Source of the DNA: Acidimicrobiaceae bacterium
GTDB taxonomy: Bacteria > Actinomycetota > Acidimicrobiia > Acidimicrobiales > Bog-793
Direction of reading: 5' to 3'
Length of the DNA stretch: 7,613 nucleotides
Assembly: GCA_003170375.1 (NCBI GenBank)
Contig: PMZN01000119.1
Span: 1-7,613, forward strand
Shown here piece after piece: positions 1-5,923 of this stretch (positions are counted from its first letter, which is position 1; every line of letters begins with the position of its first letter). The position numbers and the translations under genes are program-made. The notes beneath the pieces are model-generated. The model was not told the origin of the DNA, did no database searches, and saw only the letters and a program-made list of their open reading frames with translations.

Positions 1-99
1 GGGGGGTGTGTCAGGCCGCGGGAGGCGGGGAAGGGGTCAGGGGAGGCGGGGAAGGGGTCAGGGGAAGAGTTGCACCGCCCGCTCAGCCAGACGGAGTGA
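1..99 (+). CDS. Possible 3' end of an upstream gene (low-complexity tail)
   Basis: Frame 1 is open from the window edge to a TGA at 97-99 and encodes 32 residues. The 21-bp tandem repeat reads as two copies of EAGKGSG, followed by EELHRPLSQTE. Third codon positions are almost all G or C, as in the real genes here, and a hydrophilic Gly/Glu/Lys/Ser tail is plausible as a disordered C-terminus. In many bacteria the gene before rodA is the class B penicillin-binding protein mrdA, so this could be its tail, but no domain is visible and that is inference. The two other plus-strand frames are also open here and give Arg/Gly-rich peptides. The region could be non-coding. Confidence 0.3.
   Translation, partial: GGCVRPREAGKGSGEAGKGSGEELHRPLSQTE
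20..65 (+). repeat. 21-bp G-rich direct tandem repeat, about 2.2 copies
   Basis: The unit GGGAGGCGGGGAAGGGGTCA plus one G begins at 20 and again at 41, and a third partial copy runs to 65 before diverging. The copies are identical. The period is a multiple of three, so any reading frame is preserved; in frame 1 the repeat encodes EAGKGSG twice. This is a typical substrate for slipped-strand copy-number change. Confidence 0.9.
27..64 (+). other. Predicted G-quadruplex motif (six G4 tracts)
   Basis: Six runs of exactly four G lie at 27-30, 33-36, 40-43, 48-51, 54-57 and 61-64. They are separated by loops of 2, 3, 4, 2 and 3 nt. Any four consecutive runs meet the usual four-layer quadruplex rule with short loops, so two overlapping alternatives can form. 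The G-rich strand is the coding (RNA-like) strand, so both DNA and transcript could fold. The motif is about 160 nt upstream of the rodA start. Folding in the cell is inferred. Confidence 0.6.
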
Positions 100-141
100 G
101 CAAGGCAATTCGGAAAGGGCCGGTGGCTCGCGTGTGGGGGC

Positions 142-169
142 TCGTGTCGGGGAAGGGTGGTTCGTGTCG
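142..169 (+). repeat. Pair of TCGTGTCG direct repeats upstream of rodA
   Basis: The octamer TCGTGTCG occurs at 142-149 and 162-169, a 20-bp period close to two helical turns. Both copies lie upstream of the proposed rodA -10 box at 210-215. Such spacing can suit a dimeric regulator, but a GC-rich leader of this size may also carry an octamer twice by chance. The rest of 100-223 holds nothing else I can call beyond a small GGGG-CTG-CCCC inverted repeat at 196-206. Confidence 0.2.
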
Positions 170-209
170 TTGGAACCGGGGCCGCAGCGAGTTGAGGGGC
201 TGCCCCCGT

Positions 210-223
210 TATCCTTGCCAATC
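210..223 (+). promoter_or_regulatory. Candidate -10 box for a leaderless rodA transcript
   Basis: TATCCT at 210-215 fits the TAnnnT -10 pattern and ends 8 nt before the ATG at 224, so transcription would start at or within a base or two of the start codon. No Shine-Dalgarno motif precedes this ATG, which agrees with a leaderless message. No convincing -35 hexamer is found 16-18 bp upstream. The box supports 224 as the start over earlier in-frame GTG/TTG codons at 164 and 170. Inferred from sequence only. Confidence 0.4.
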
Positions 224-1390
224 ATGGCCGCCCACTACCCGAGCGTGCCGGCTCGGTGGAGCGATCGCAGGGAAAGGCACCCGGCTTGGGATCTGGTGAG
301 CCGCTGTGACTTCATCCTGGTCGGCAGTGCTGTGCTGCTCTCGCTCATTGGCGCGGTCATGGTCTATTCGGCGACGCGTGTCGAGCTGACCGCCGTTGGA
401 GGAGACCCGAAGTTCTACCTGAAGCGCCAACTTGTCTGGCTTGGCATCGGCCTCGTCGTGATGGTGGTGGTGGCACTGATCGACTATCACTGGCTCGAGC
501 AATGGGCCTATGTGATCTATGGCTTCGTCGTCATGGCGCTCCTCGCGGTGCTCACTCACTTCGGCCACGTCTCGCTCGGGGCACAGCGCTGGTTTGCAGT
601 TGGACCCCTCGAGGTGCAACCGTCGGAGTTCGCAGCCCTCGCGCTGATCCTCGTGGTCGCCGTGTACTGCAGCCGCCAGGAGACAATGTTTCCTAGGAAC
701 CTCGTCGTTGTACTTACCCTCGCGGGGGTACCGATCCTGCTCGTTTACAAGCAGCCGGACCTGGGGACAGCGCTGATCATGAGTGTCGTGCTCATGGTCA
801 TGATCGTGACCTCGGGCGCGCGGCTCAGGTATCTGGTCGTACTGGCTTTGGCGGCCATCGCAGGCTTGGCGGCGGCGGTTCATTTCAAACTGATCCACGC
901 CTACGAGCTCCAGCGCTTCACGTCGTTTCTCCACCAGAACACTGCAACGAGCGGCGCCAACTGGAATCTCGCCCAGTCGATATTGGCCATCGCGTCAGGA
1001 GGAGCCTTCGGTACCGGCGTCTTCCATGGCGCCGCAACGAATGGCGGCTTTGTCCCGGCGCAGCAGACTGACTTCATCTTCACGGCGGTAGGCGAGCAGC
1101 TCGGCTTCGCGGGAGGCGTGTTGGTCATCGCGTTGTTCGGAGTGATCGCGTTCCGGCTGTTGCGGGCCGCACAGATCGCTAGGGACCCCCTTGGTCGGAT
1201 GTTGTGCTCGGGAGCGCTCGCGTTGCTTGCGTTCTCGGTCTTCCAGAATGTCGGGATGACCATCGGCCTCATCCCCATCGCCGGTATCCCGCTCCCGTTC
1301 GTGAGCTACGGTGGCTCCGCCATGATCGTTTTCTTCGCTACGGTCGGGCTCGTGGTCAACGTCGAAATGCGCCGGTCGGCCCGGCGATGA
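224..1390 (+). CDS. rodA: RodA-type SEDS peptidoglycan glycosyltransferase
   Basis: A 388-residue polytopic membrane protein of the FtsW/RodA/SpoVE (SEDS) family. These enzymes polymerise lipid II into glycan strands at the membrane together with a class B penicillin-binding protein; RodA serves elongation. About ten hydrophobic segments are visible, the first near 30-50 and the last near 357-380. Family hallmarks are QPDLGTA (Asp179), the large extracytoplasmic loop (about 221-293) ending in TDFIF with the catalytic-type Asp283, and GIPLPFVSYGGSA near the C-terminus, which favours RodA over FtsW. In the loop the usual LPE before the catalytic motif reads VPA, so the common Glu is Ala, and the following EELG is EQLG. 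The ATG at 224 gives a normal family length; the open frame continues upstream to the window edge, but that part is repeat-derived Arg/Gly sequence. The stop overlaps the next start (ATGA, 1387-1390), so the two are co-transcribed and probably translationally coupled. Confidence 0.92.
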   Translation: MAAHYPSVPARWSDRRERHPAWDLVSRCDFILVGSAVLLSLIGAVMVYSATRVELTAVGGDPKFYLKRQLVWLGIGLVVMVVVALIDYHWLEQWAYVIYGFVVMALLAVLTHFGHVSLGAQRWFAVGPLEVQPSEFAALALILVVAVYCSRQETMFPRNLVVVLTLAGVPILLVYKQPDLGTALIMSVVLMVMIVTSGARLRYLVVLALAAIAGLAAAVHFKLIHAYELQRFTSFLHQNTATSGANWNLAQSILAIASGGAFGTGVFHGAATNGGFVPAQQTDFIFTAVGEQLGFAGGVLVIALFGVIAFRLLRAAQIARDPLGRMLCSGALALLAFSVFQNVGMTIGLIPIAGIPLPFVSYGGSAMIVFFATVGLVVNVEMRRSARR

Positions 1391-2214
1391 GTCCCATGGG
1401 CACTGACGAGGATGCTGTTGAAGCCGATCCCGGGTCGGAGGCGATGACTCGCGCCAACGGTGACGGTTCGGCGTTCGCGAGCGGAGACGCGCTTGCGACT
1501 GAGGCGACCTGGACTTCCGATGTCGGCGACGTCGCCGGGCTGGACGGGCCCGAAGCGTCCGAGGATGTGACGCCTGAGGTGGCAAACGAGACCGCTGATG
1601 TGCCGCTTGGTTCGGGAAGCGACCTGGAGTCCTCAGAGCCCTCCGAGCAAGGCGAACTCGCGGAGCCCGCCGCGCTGGACGAGCCCGCCGCCGACAGGGA
1701 CGAGCCCGGCTCCGACATGGAGGAGCCCAGCGCGCTGGACGAGCCCGCCGCCGACATGTACGAGGAGCTGGACCCGCTGGTCACCCCGGCGGAGATGTCA
1801 CAGATGGTCTTCGTCGATGTCGTGCTCCTCCTGCCGGCGACTCACCCAGTCGTGGTCCTTCAGGAGGCGGATGCACCTTTCCGCGAGCTGCGGATCCCTG
1901 TCGGTGGCGCCGAGGGTATTGCGATCAGCTATGCGGCAAGGGGGCTCGCGACCCCGAGGCCGCTTACTCACGAATTGTTCACGCGCGTCTTCGAGGAGTT
2001 CGGGATGACGCTCGACGTCGTCCGCATCACCGAAGTTCGCGGAACGGCGTTCACTGCCGAGATTGTCATCTCCGGCCGGATGGGGATGCGTTTGATCGAC
2101 TGCCGGCCCTCGGATGCGATCGCGTTGGCACTTCGGCACCGGCTGCCAGTGCCCATCATGGTCGATCCGACGGTATTGGCGATCGCCGGCACCGATCCAA
2201 TGGGCGCGAACTAA
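1387..2214 (+). CDS. Bifunctional nuclease family (DUF151) protein with acidic N-terminal extension
   Basis: A 275-residue protein in two parts. Residues 137-275 form the bifunctional nuclease domain (BFN, DUF151): a β-strand-rich start (MSQMVFVDVVLL), a segment matching the family PRPLTHEL motif (His195), and the highly conserved RPSDAIALAL motif (Arg240-Asp243). Some characterised members have DNase and RNase activity, but the activity here is inferred. Residues 1-136 contain 39 Asp/Glu, two Arg and no Lys, are rich in Ala, Ser, Pro and Gly, and are presumably disordered; typical family members are near 140-170 residues, so this extension is unusual. It contains a 20-residue repeat built on ALDEPAAD. 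The ATG at 1387 overlaps the rodA stop (ATGA) and has no Shine-Dalgarno motif, suggesting coupling; ATG 1396 and ATG 1795 are alternatives, the latter giving only the domain. High GC3 through the extension and the unbroken frame argue that it is translated. Confidence 0.85.
   Translation: MSPMGTDEDAVEADPGSEAMTRANGDGSAFASGDALATEATWTSDVGDVAGLDGPEASEDVTPEVANETADVPLGSGSDLESSEPSEQGELAEPAALDEPAADRDEPGSDMEEPSALDEPAADMYEELDPLVTPAEMSQMVFVDVVLLLPATHPVVVLQEADAPFRELRIPVGGAEGIAISYAARGLATPRPLTHELFTRVFEEFGMTLDVVRITEVRGTAFTAEIVISGRMGMRLIDCRPSDAIALALRHRLPVPIMVDPTVLAIAGTDPMGAN
1662..1756 (+). repeat. Imperfect 35-bp direct repeat, 60-bp period, inside the acidic extension
   Basis: Positions 1662-1696 and 1722-1756 match at 33 of 35 bases, including a 26-base exact match at 1671-1696 and 1731-1756. 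The offset of 60 bp equals 20 codons, so the copies encode EPAALDEPAAD and EPSALDEPAAD in the same frame. It looks like an in-frame duplication that lengthened the disordered tail. Confidence 0.85.
2211..2214. other. Tail-to-tail overlapping stop codons
   Basis: The four bases CTAA hold the TAA of the plus-strand nuclease gene (2212-2214) and, read on the other strand, the TAG of the minus-strand SEDS gene (2213-2211). There is no intergenic DNA, so any transcript end must lie inside the opposite gene and the two mRNAs are expected to overlap at their 3' ends. I found no strong hairpin with a T tract on either side. Confidence 0.85.
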
Positions 2215-3785
2215 GAGAGCATTCCACCCGCAGAGGGGCCACCTTCGTCTGTCGTTGGCACGCCGGTGTCGGGCGAAGCTCGGTCTGAGCTCGTGTTTGC
2301 CTGGCCAGTCCAATGGGTCGTAGAGGCGCCGCCGGCAACAGTGCTGACCCCGCCCGGCGGAGCATTGGGGGCAGGAGCTGCTCGGGCGGCGACGAGCGCG
2401 CGCCGCCGCATTCGTGTCACTGGATGACGCAAACCGATAGCGACTCCTGGTGGAGTGGCCCCTTCGTCGGAGATGCGCATCAGCAACGCCACCAGGACGT
2501 AATTCGCCACTAGGGACGAGCCGCCATAGCCGATGAAAGGCAGTGACACACCGGTGAGCGGGAGCAGACGAACCACCCCGGCCATGATGAAGAACGACTG
2601 GAAGCCGAGGATCGAAGTGAAGCCGACGGCAGCGAGCTGCGAGAACTCAGAGCGAGCTCGCATCGCGGCTCGTATTCCAGCGCCCACCACCAGCAAGAAG
2701 CCGACCACCACCGCCGTCGTGCCGAGCAGCCCGAGCTCTTCGCCTATGGCTGCGAAGATGAAGTCGCTGTATGCGACGGGGATGTAATACGGGGTGCCAA
2801 GACCCAGTCCTGCCCCCGTCAGACCGCCTCGCCCGAGAGCGATCTCTCCTTGGACAGTCTGATATCCGTAGGAGCTGTAGTGAGCCCAGGGATTGATCCA
2901 TGCGCCCACCCGCTCGTCGATCAGCGTCCTCGCGAATGGCAAGTGCGCAGCCAGGTACGTACCCGCGACGAAAGCGACGAGTCCACCGACGACGTAGGTC
3001 CAACGCCCGGTAACGACCCACAACATCGTTATGAACATCACGAACAGCAGGAGCGAGAAGCCGATGTCGTGTTCGAGAAGAATGACGAGCACCGCGACGA
3101 CCCAGGCGACAGCGATCGGACCGAGGGGACGAAGGTCCGGCAGAAGTCGGTTGCCAACGCGTCTCGTCGACAATGAGAGCATCTCCCGCTTCTCCACGAA
3201 ATAGGAAGCGAAGAAGACCACGAGCATGAGCTTTGCGATCTCGACGGGCTGAAAGGTGATGGGCCCGACGTGAATCCAGAGCTTCACCCCGTTCAGTTGG
3301 GCTTCGGACGTTCTCCCGAGATACGGCGCGAGCGGCAGCACGAGGAGGACCAGGGCACCGAACACGAGCATGTAGCGGTAGCGCTCGAGGTCACGCGACC
3401 GGCGGACGATGAACAACGTGACCACGTAGGCGACGACACCGAGAGCCGTCCAGGCCGCCTGGTAGTGCCAGGGAGCATCGACGGCCATCTGTGGGGACAC
3501 GTCGAGCCGGTAGATCATCACGAAACCGATGCCATTAAGCATCAGGACAACCGGCATCATTACCGGATCCGCTTCCGGGGCGAGGAAACGATTGGCCAAG
3601 TGGACAACCAGGGCTAGCGCCGCGATAACGCCTATGAAGTTCAACGCGTTGGGAGGGAGCGCGTCGCGGGTGCCGAGGGACGCCAGCAGGTACGCGAGCG
3701 TGATCACGACGACAGCGACGAGTAGCAGGCCGAGCTCGCTCCGGCGACGTTGTTTGACCCTCGGTGCTATGGCGAGGGGTTGCAC
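2211..3785 (-). CDS. Second FtsW/RodA (SEDS) family glycosyltransferase, long actinobacterial type
   Basis: A 524-residue polytopic membrane protein of the SEDS family, expected to polymerise lipid II with a partner penicillin-binding protein. A basic N-terminus (KQRRR, 11-15) precedes about 12 hydrophobic segments, two more than the classical ten; the extra pair is N-terminal (about 18-66). The usual QPDLGT motif is EHDIGFS (Asp240). The large loop (about 284-338) ends in YSDFIF with the catalytic-type Asp341, then GEELG. The signature near the C-terminus is TGVSLPFIGYGGSS (411-424). Residues about 440-524 form an Ala/Pro/Gly/Ser/Thr-rich cytoplasmic tail. This resembles the mycobacterial RodA encoded beside pknA/pknB/pbpA, though none of those genes is here. 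The start is GTG at 3785; no Shine-Dalgarno is seen, but a TAnnnT box lies 6 nt upstream. It is divergent from ppk1 and convergent with the nuclease. RodA versus FtsW role cannot be settled from this sequence. Confidence 0.9.
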   Translation of the reverse strand: MQPLAIAPRVKQRRRSELGLLLVAVVVITLAYLLASLGTRDALPPNALNFIGVIAALALVVHLANRFLAPEADPVMMPVVLMLNGIGFVMIYRLDVSPQMAVDAPWHYQAAWTALGVVAYVVTLFIVRRSRDLERYRYMLVFGALVLLVLPLAPYLGRTSEAQLNGVKLWIHVGPITFQPVEIAKLMLVVFFASYFVEKREMLSLSTRRVGNRLLPDLRPLGPIAVAWVVAVLVILLEHDIGFSLLLFVMFITMLWVVTGRWTYVVGGLVAFVAGTYLAAHLPFARTLIDERVGAWINPWAHYSSYGYQTVQGEIALGRGGLTGAGLGLGTPYYIPVAYSDFIFAAIGEELGLLGTTAVVVGFLLVVGAGIRAAMRARSEFSQLAAVGFTSILGFQSFFIMAGVVRLLPLTGVSLPFIGYGGSSLVANYVLVALLMRISDEGATPPGVAIGLRHPVTRMRRRALVAARAAPAPNAPPGGVSTVAGGASTTHWTGQANTSSDRASPDTGVPTTDEGGPSAGGMLS

Positions 3786-3791
3786 GACTTC

Positions 3792-3797
3792 ACGGTA
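3792..3797 (-). promoter_or_regulatory. Candidate -10 box for the minus-strand SEDS gene
   Basis: Read on the minus strand, 3797-3792 is TACCGT (TAnnnT), followed by GAAGTC and then the GTG start at 3785. The 6-nt gap fits a transcript starting at the GTG, that is, a leaderless mRNA. No clear -35 hexamer was recognised. The TA at 3796-3797 is shared with the plus-strand box. Confidence 0.4.
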
Positions 3798-3801
3798 GCG
3801 T
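3796..3801 (+). promoter_or_regulatory. Candidate -10 box for ppk1
   Basis: TAGCGT (TAnnnT) is followed by 7 nt (CTGGGTT) and the GTG at 3809, the spacing expected when transcription starts on the start codon. Its first two bases are also the first two bases of the opposite-strand -10 box. A TTGACC at 3754-3759 is too far upstream (36-bp spacer) to be its -35. Confidence 0.4.
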
Positions 3802-3808
3802 CTGGGTT

Positions 3809-5914
3809 GTGAAAGCCGCTGTCACAACGCCTGGTAGCTCTCTAGCGCGCCCGGACCGGTTCCTCAACCGTGAGCTGTCCTGGCTCGACTTCGCAGATCG
3901 CCTCGTCGATCTCGCCGCGGACACGTCGCTTCCCCTTCTCGAGCGCGTGAAGTTCATGGCCATCCTCTCGTCGGGCCTCGACGAGTTCTTCCAGGTGCGC
4001 GTCGGCGGCCTGAAAGACCATGTAGCGGCCGGCCTTCGTGCGAGATCAGCGGACGGGCGAAGCGCCTCACAGCAGCTCCAGGACATCCGCGTCAAGTGCA
4101 CTCGCCTCATGGCGCGCAGCGACGAGGTATTCGAGTCGTCGATCGTGCCGGGTCTCGCCAGCGCGGGCCTTTACTTCACCAGCATCGACGACCTCGATGC
4201 GACGGAGAAAGCACGGATCCTCGGCGTCTTCGAGAAGGAGATCTTCCCGGTCCTTACGCCGTTGGCGGTGGACCCCGGCCATCCGTTCCCCTACATCTCG
4301 AACCTGTCGCTCAACCTGGCGGTGCTTGTCGAGGATCCCAGCACTCGCGAGCAGCGGTTCGCGCGAGTGAAGGTACCGCCACTGCTGCCTCGTTTCGTGC
4401 CGCTGAACGGTGGTTCTCGCTTCGTGGCCCTCGAGCAGTTGATCGCCGCGAACCTGCCCAGGCTTTTCCCGCACATGGAGATAGGGCGCCACCACGCCTT
4501 CCGGGTCACGCGCAACGCCGACCTCGACCTCGAGGAAAGCGAGGCCGACGACCTCCTGGCCGCAGTCGAGACGGAGCTGCGTCGTCGCCGCTTCGGCCGC
4601 GCTGTGAGGCTCGAAGTCGATCGAGACACGCCGATAGAGGTTCGCGACCTCCTGTTGGCCGAGCTCGAGCTCGGGACGGACGATGTTTACGAGAGCTCGG
4701 CCCCCCTCGGCCTGGGCCAGCTTTGGGCCCTCCACGCCATCGACCGATCTGATCTCCATGAGCCGCCCTGGGTGCCCATGACCCAACCGCGCCTCGCGAC
4801 CGCAGGCGACGGGCCAGTCGACCTGTTCTCGGTGCTGCGAGAACGAAGTGTGCTCGTCCACCACCCCTACGACTCGTTCACGACCTCGGTCGAGGCGTTC
4901 ATCACCCAGGCCGCCGACGATCCGAACGTGCTCGCGATCAAGCAGACCCTGTACCGCACCTCCGACGACACAGCTATCGTCTCGGCGCTCGTCCGGGCAG
5001 CCGAGCAGGGCAAGCAGGTCGCGGCGCTCGTGGAGGTGAAAGCCCGTTTCGACGAGCAGGCGAACATCCTCTGGGCACGTCAGCTCGAACGGGCTGGCGT
5101 GCACGTCGTCTACGGCCTCGTGGGTTTGAAGACCCACTCGAAGATCGTTCTCGTCGTGCGACGAGAGGAGGACGGGCTCCGCCGCTACTGCCACATCGGG
5201 ACGGGCAACTACAACTCCGAGACGGCAAAGGTCTATGAGGACCTCGGGCTTCTGACTGCGGATCCCGCGATCGGTGAGGACCTGACTGACTTGTTCAACC
5301 ATCTGACCGGATACGGCCGGCCCGTCGCCCACCGCCGCATCGTGGTGGCTCCCCAGGGCATGAGGCCGTGGGTTCTCGGCCAGATAGGCGAAGAAGCGGC
5401 GGCAGGGGAGGCAGGTCGGATCACCATCAAGGTGAACGGGCTCACGGACCCAGAGGTTATCGACGCTCTCTACGCCGCCTCGCAGGCAGGCGTCCGAATC
5501 GATCTCTCGGTGCGAGGTGTCTGCTGCCTCCGGCCCGGGGTGCCAGGGCTCTCCGACCGGATCACGGTGCGTTCGATCATGGGCCGCTTCCTGGAGCACT
5601 CTCGCATCTTCCGCTTCGGTGATCCTTCCGGTGAGCGCCAGGTGCGCTACACGATCGGTTCTGGTGACTTGATGGAGCGAAACCTGGACCGCAGGATCGA
5701 GGTACTCGTCCCGGTTCTCGACCCGGAGCTGCGGGCTCGGCTCGAAGAGACCATCCAGCTCAATCTCGCTGACGATACGAACGCTTGGGAGTTAGGACCG
5801 GACGGGACATGGGCGCGAGTGGTGCCCGTGCTCGGGCTCAGCGCGCAGCGGCGACTTCAAGAGCTCGCAGTCGAGCGCGCCCGTAGGCGTCGTTCGCCCG
5901 AGTCGCTGAGCTGA
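3809..5914 (+). CDS. ppk1: Polyphosphate kinase 1 (Ppk1)
   Basis: A 701-residue polyphosphate kinase that reversibly transfers the ATP γ-phosphate to a growing polyphosphate chain; length is normal. The N-terminal domain (about 17-120) has FLNRELSWLDF (18-28) and SSGLDEFFQVRVGGLK. A middle domain carries PFPYISNLSLNLAV. The two phospholipase-D-like catalytic domains follow (about 340-505 and 512-685). Active-site features are LYRTS, VEVKARFDEQANI, the phosphorylated His in KTHSK (His443, matching E. coli His435), the second His in CHIGTGNYN (His462, E. coli His454) and GRFLEHSRIFRF (His597, E. coli His592). All key residues are intact. The GTG at 3809 is preferred: the in-frame ATG at 3764 would run into the divergent SEDS gene, and 3809 fits the -10 box at 3796-3801. 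The C-terminus is Arg-rich. The exopolyphosphatase follows 9 nt after the stop, forming a ppk-ppx operon. Confidence 0.95.
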   Translation: MKAAVTTPGSSLARPDRFLNRELSWLDFADRLVDLAADTSLPLLERVKFMAILSSGLDEFFQVRVGGLKDHVAAGLRARSADGRSASQQLQDIRVKCTRLMARSDEVFESSIVPGLASAGLYFTSIDDLDATEKARILGVFEKEIFPVLTPLAVDPGHPFPYISNLSLNLAVLVEDPSTREQRFARVKVPPLLPRFVPLNGGSRFVALEQLIAANLPRLFPHMEIGRHHAFRVTRNADLDLEESEADDLLAAVETELRRRRFGRAVRLEVDRDTPIEVRDLLLAELELGTDDVYESSAPLGLGQLWALHAIDRSDLHEPPWVPMTQPRLATAGDGPVDLFSVLRERSVLVHHPYDSFTTSVEAFITQAADDPNVLAIKQTLYRTSDDTAIVSALVRAAEQGKQVAALVEVKARFDEQANILWARQLERAGVHVVYGLVGLKTHSKIVLVVRREEDGLRRYCHIGTGNYNSETAKVYEDLGLLTADPAIGEDLTDLFNHLTGYGRPVAHRRIVVAPQGMRPWVLGQIGEEAAAGEAGRITIKVNGLTDPEVIDALYAASQAGVRIDLSVRGVCCLRPGVPGLSDRITVRSIMGRFLEHSRIFRFGDPSGERQVRYTIGSGDLMERNLDRRIEVLVPVLDPELRARLEETIQLNLADDTNAWELGPDGTWARVVPVLGLSAQRRLQELAVERARRRRSPESLS

Positions 5915-5923
5915 GCCCCGGCC

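Noticed and set aside
8..223. RodA extended N-terminally to an ATG at 8
   Set aside because: The added 72 residues are Arg/Gly-rich translation of the tandem repeat and leader with no family counterpart. The ATG at 224 gives a standard RodA length and has a well-placed -10 box.
209..934. A 241-codon minus-strand frame with a His-rich run
   Set aside because: The His run is the reverse complement of Val/Met codons (ATGGTGGTGGTGG) in a RodA transmembrane segment, so it does not indicate a metal-binding protein.
1356..1784. Ser/Ala-rich minus-strand frame opposite the acidic extension
   Set aside because: It is the antisense reading of Asp/Glu/Ala codons (GAG, GAC, GCC read in reverse give Ser and Ala-like codons). 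It has no independent support.
2135..2153. GGCAC...GTGCC hairpin near the end of the nuclease gene as a terminator
   Set aside because: It has only a 5-bp stem with a 9-nt loop, lies inside conserved coding sequence, and has no T tract.
3754..3759. TTGACC as the -35 element for ppk1
   Set aside because: The spacer to the -10 box at 3796 would be 36 bp, about twice the workable distance, and no -10 lies 16-18 bp after it.
3764..3808. Ppk1 starting at the ATG at 3764
   Set aside because: It would overlap the first codons of the divergent SEDS gene and add 15 residues outside the Ppk1 family alignment; GTG at 3809 fits the promoter spacing better.
4067..5599. A 510-codon open frame on the minus strand inside ppk1
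   Set aside because: It is fully antisense to an intact, motif-rich Ppk1. Its product is dominated by Arg, His, Asp, Glu and Val with no recognisable domain, as expected when stop codons are rare in GC-rich antisense frames.
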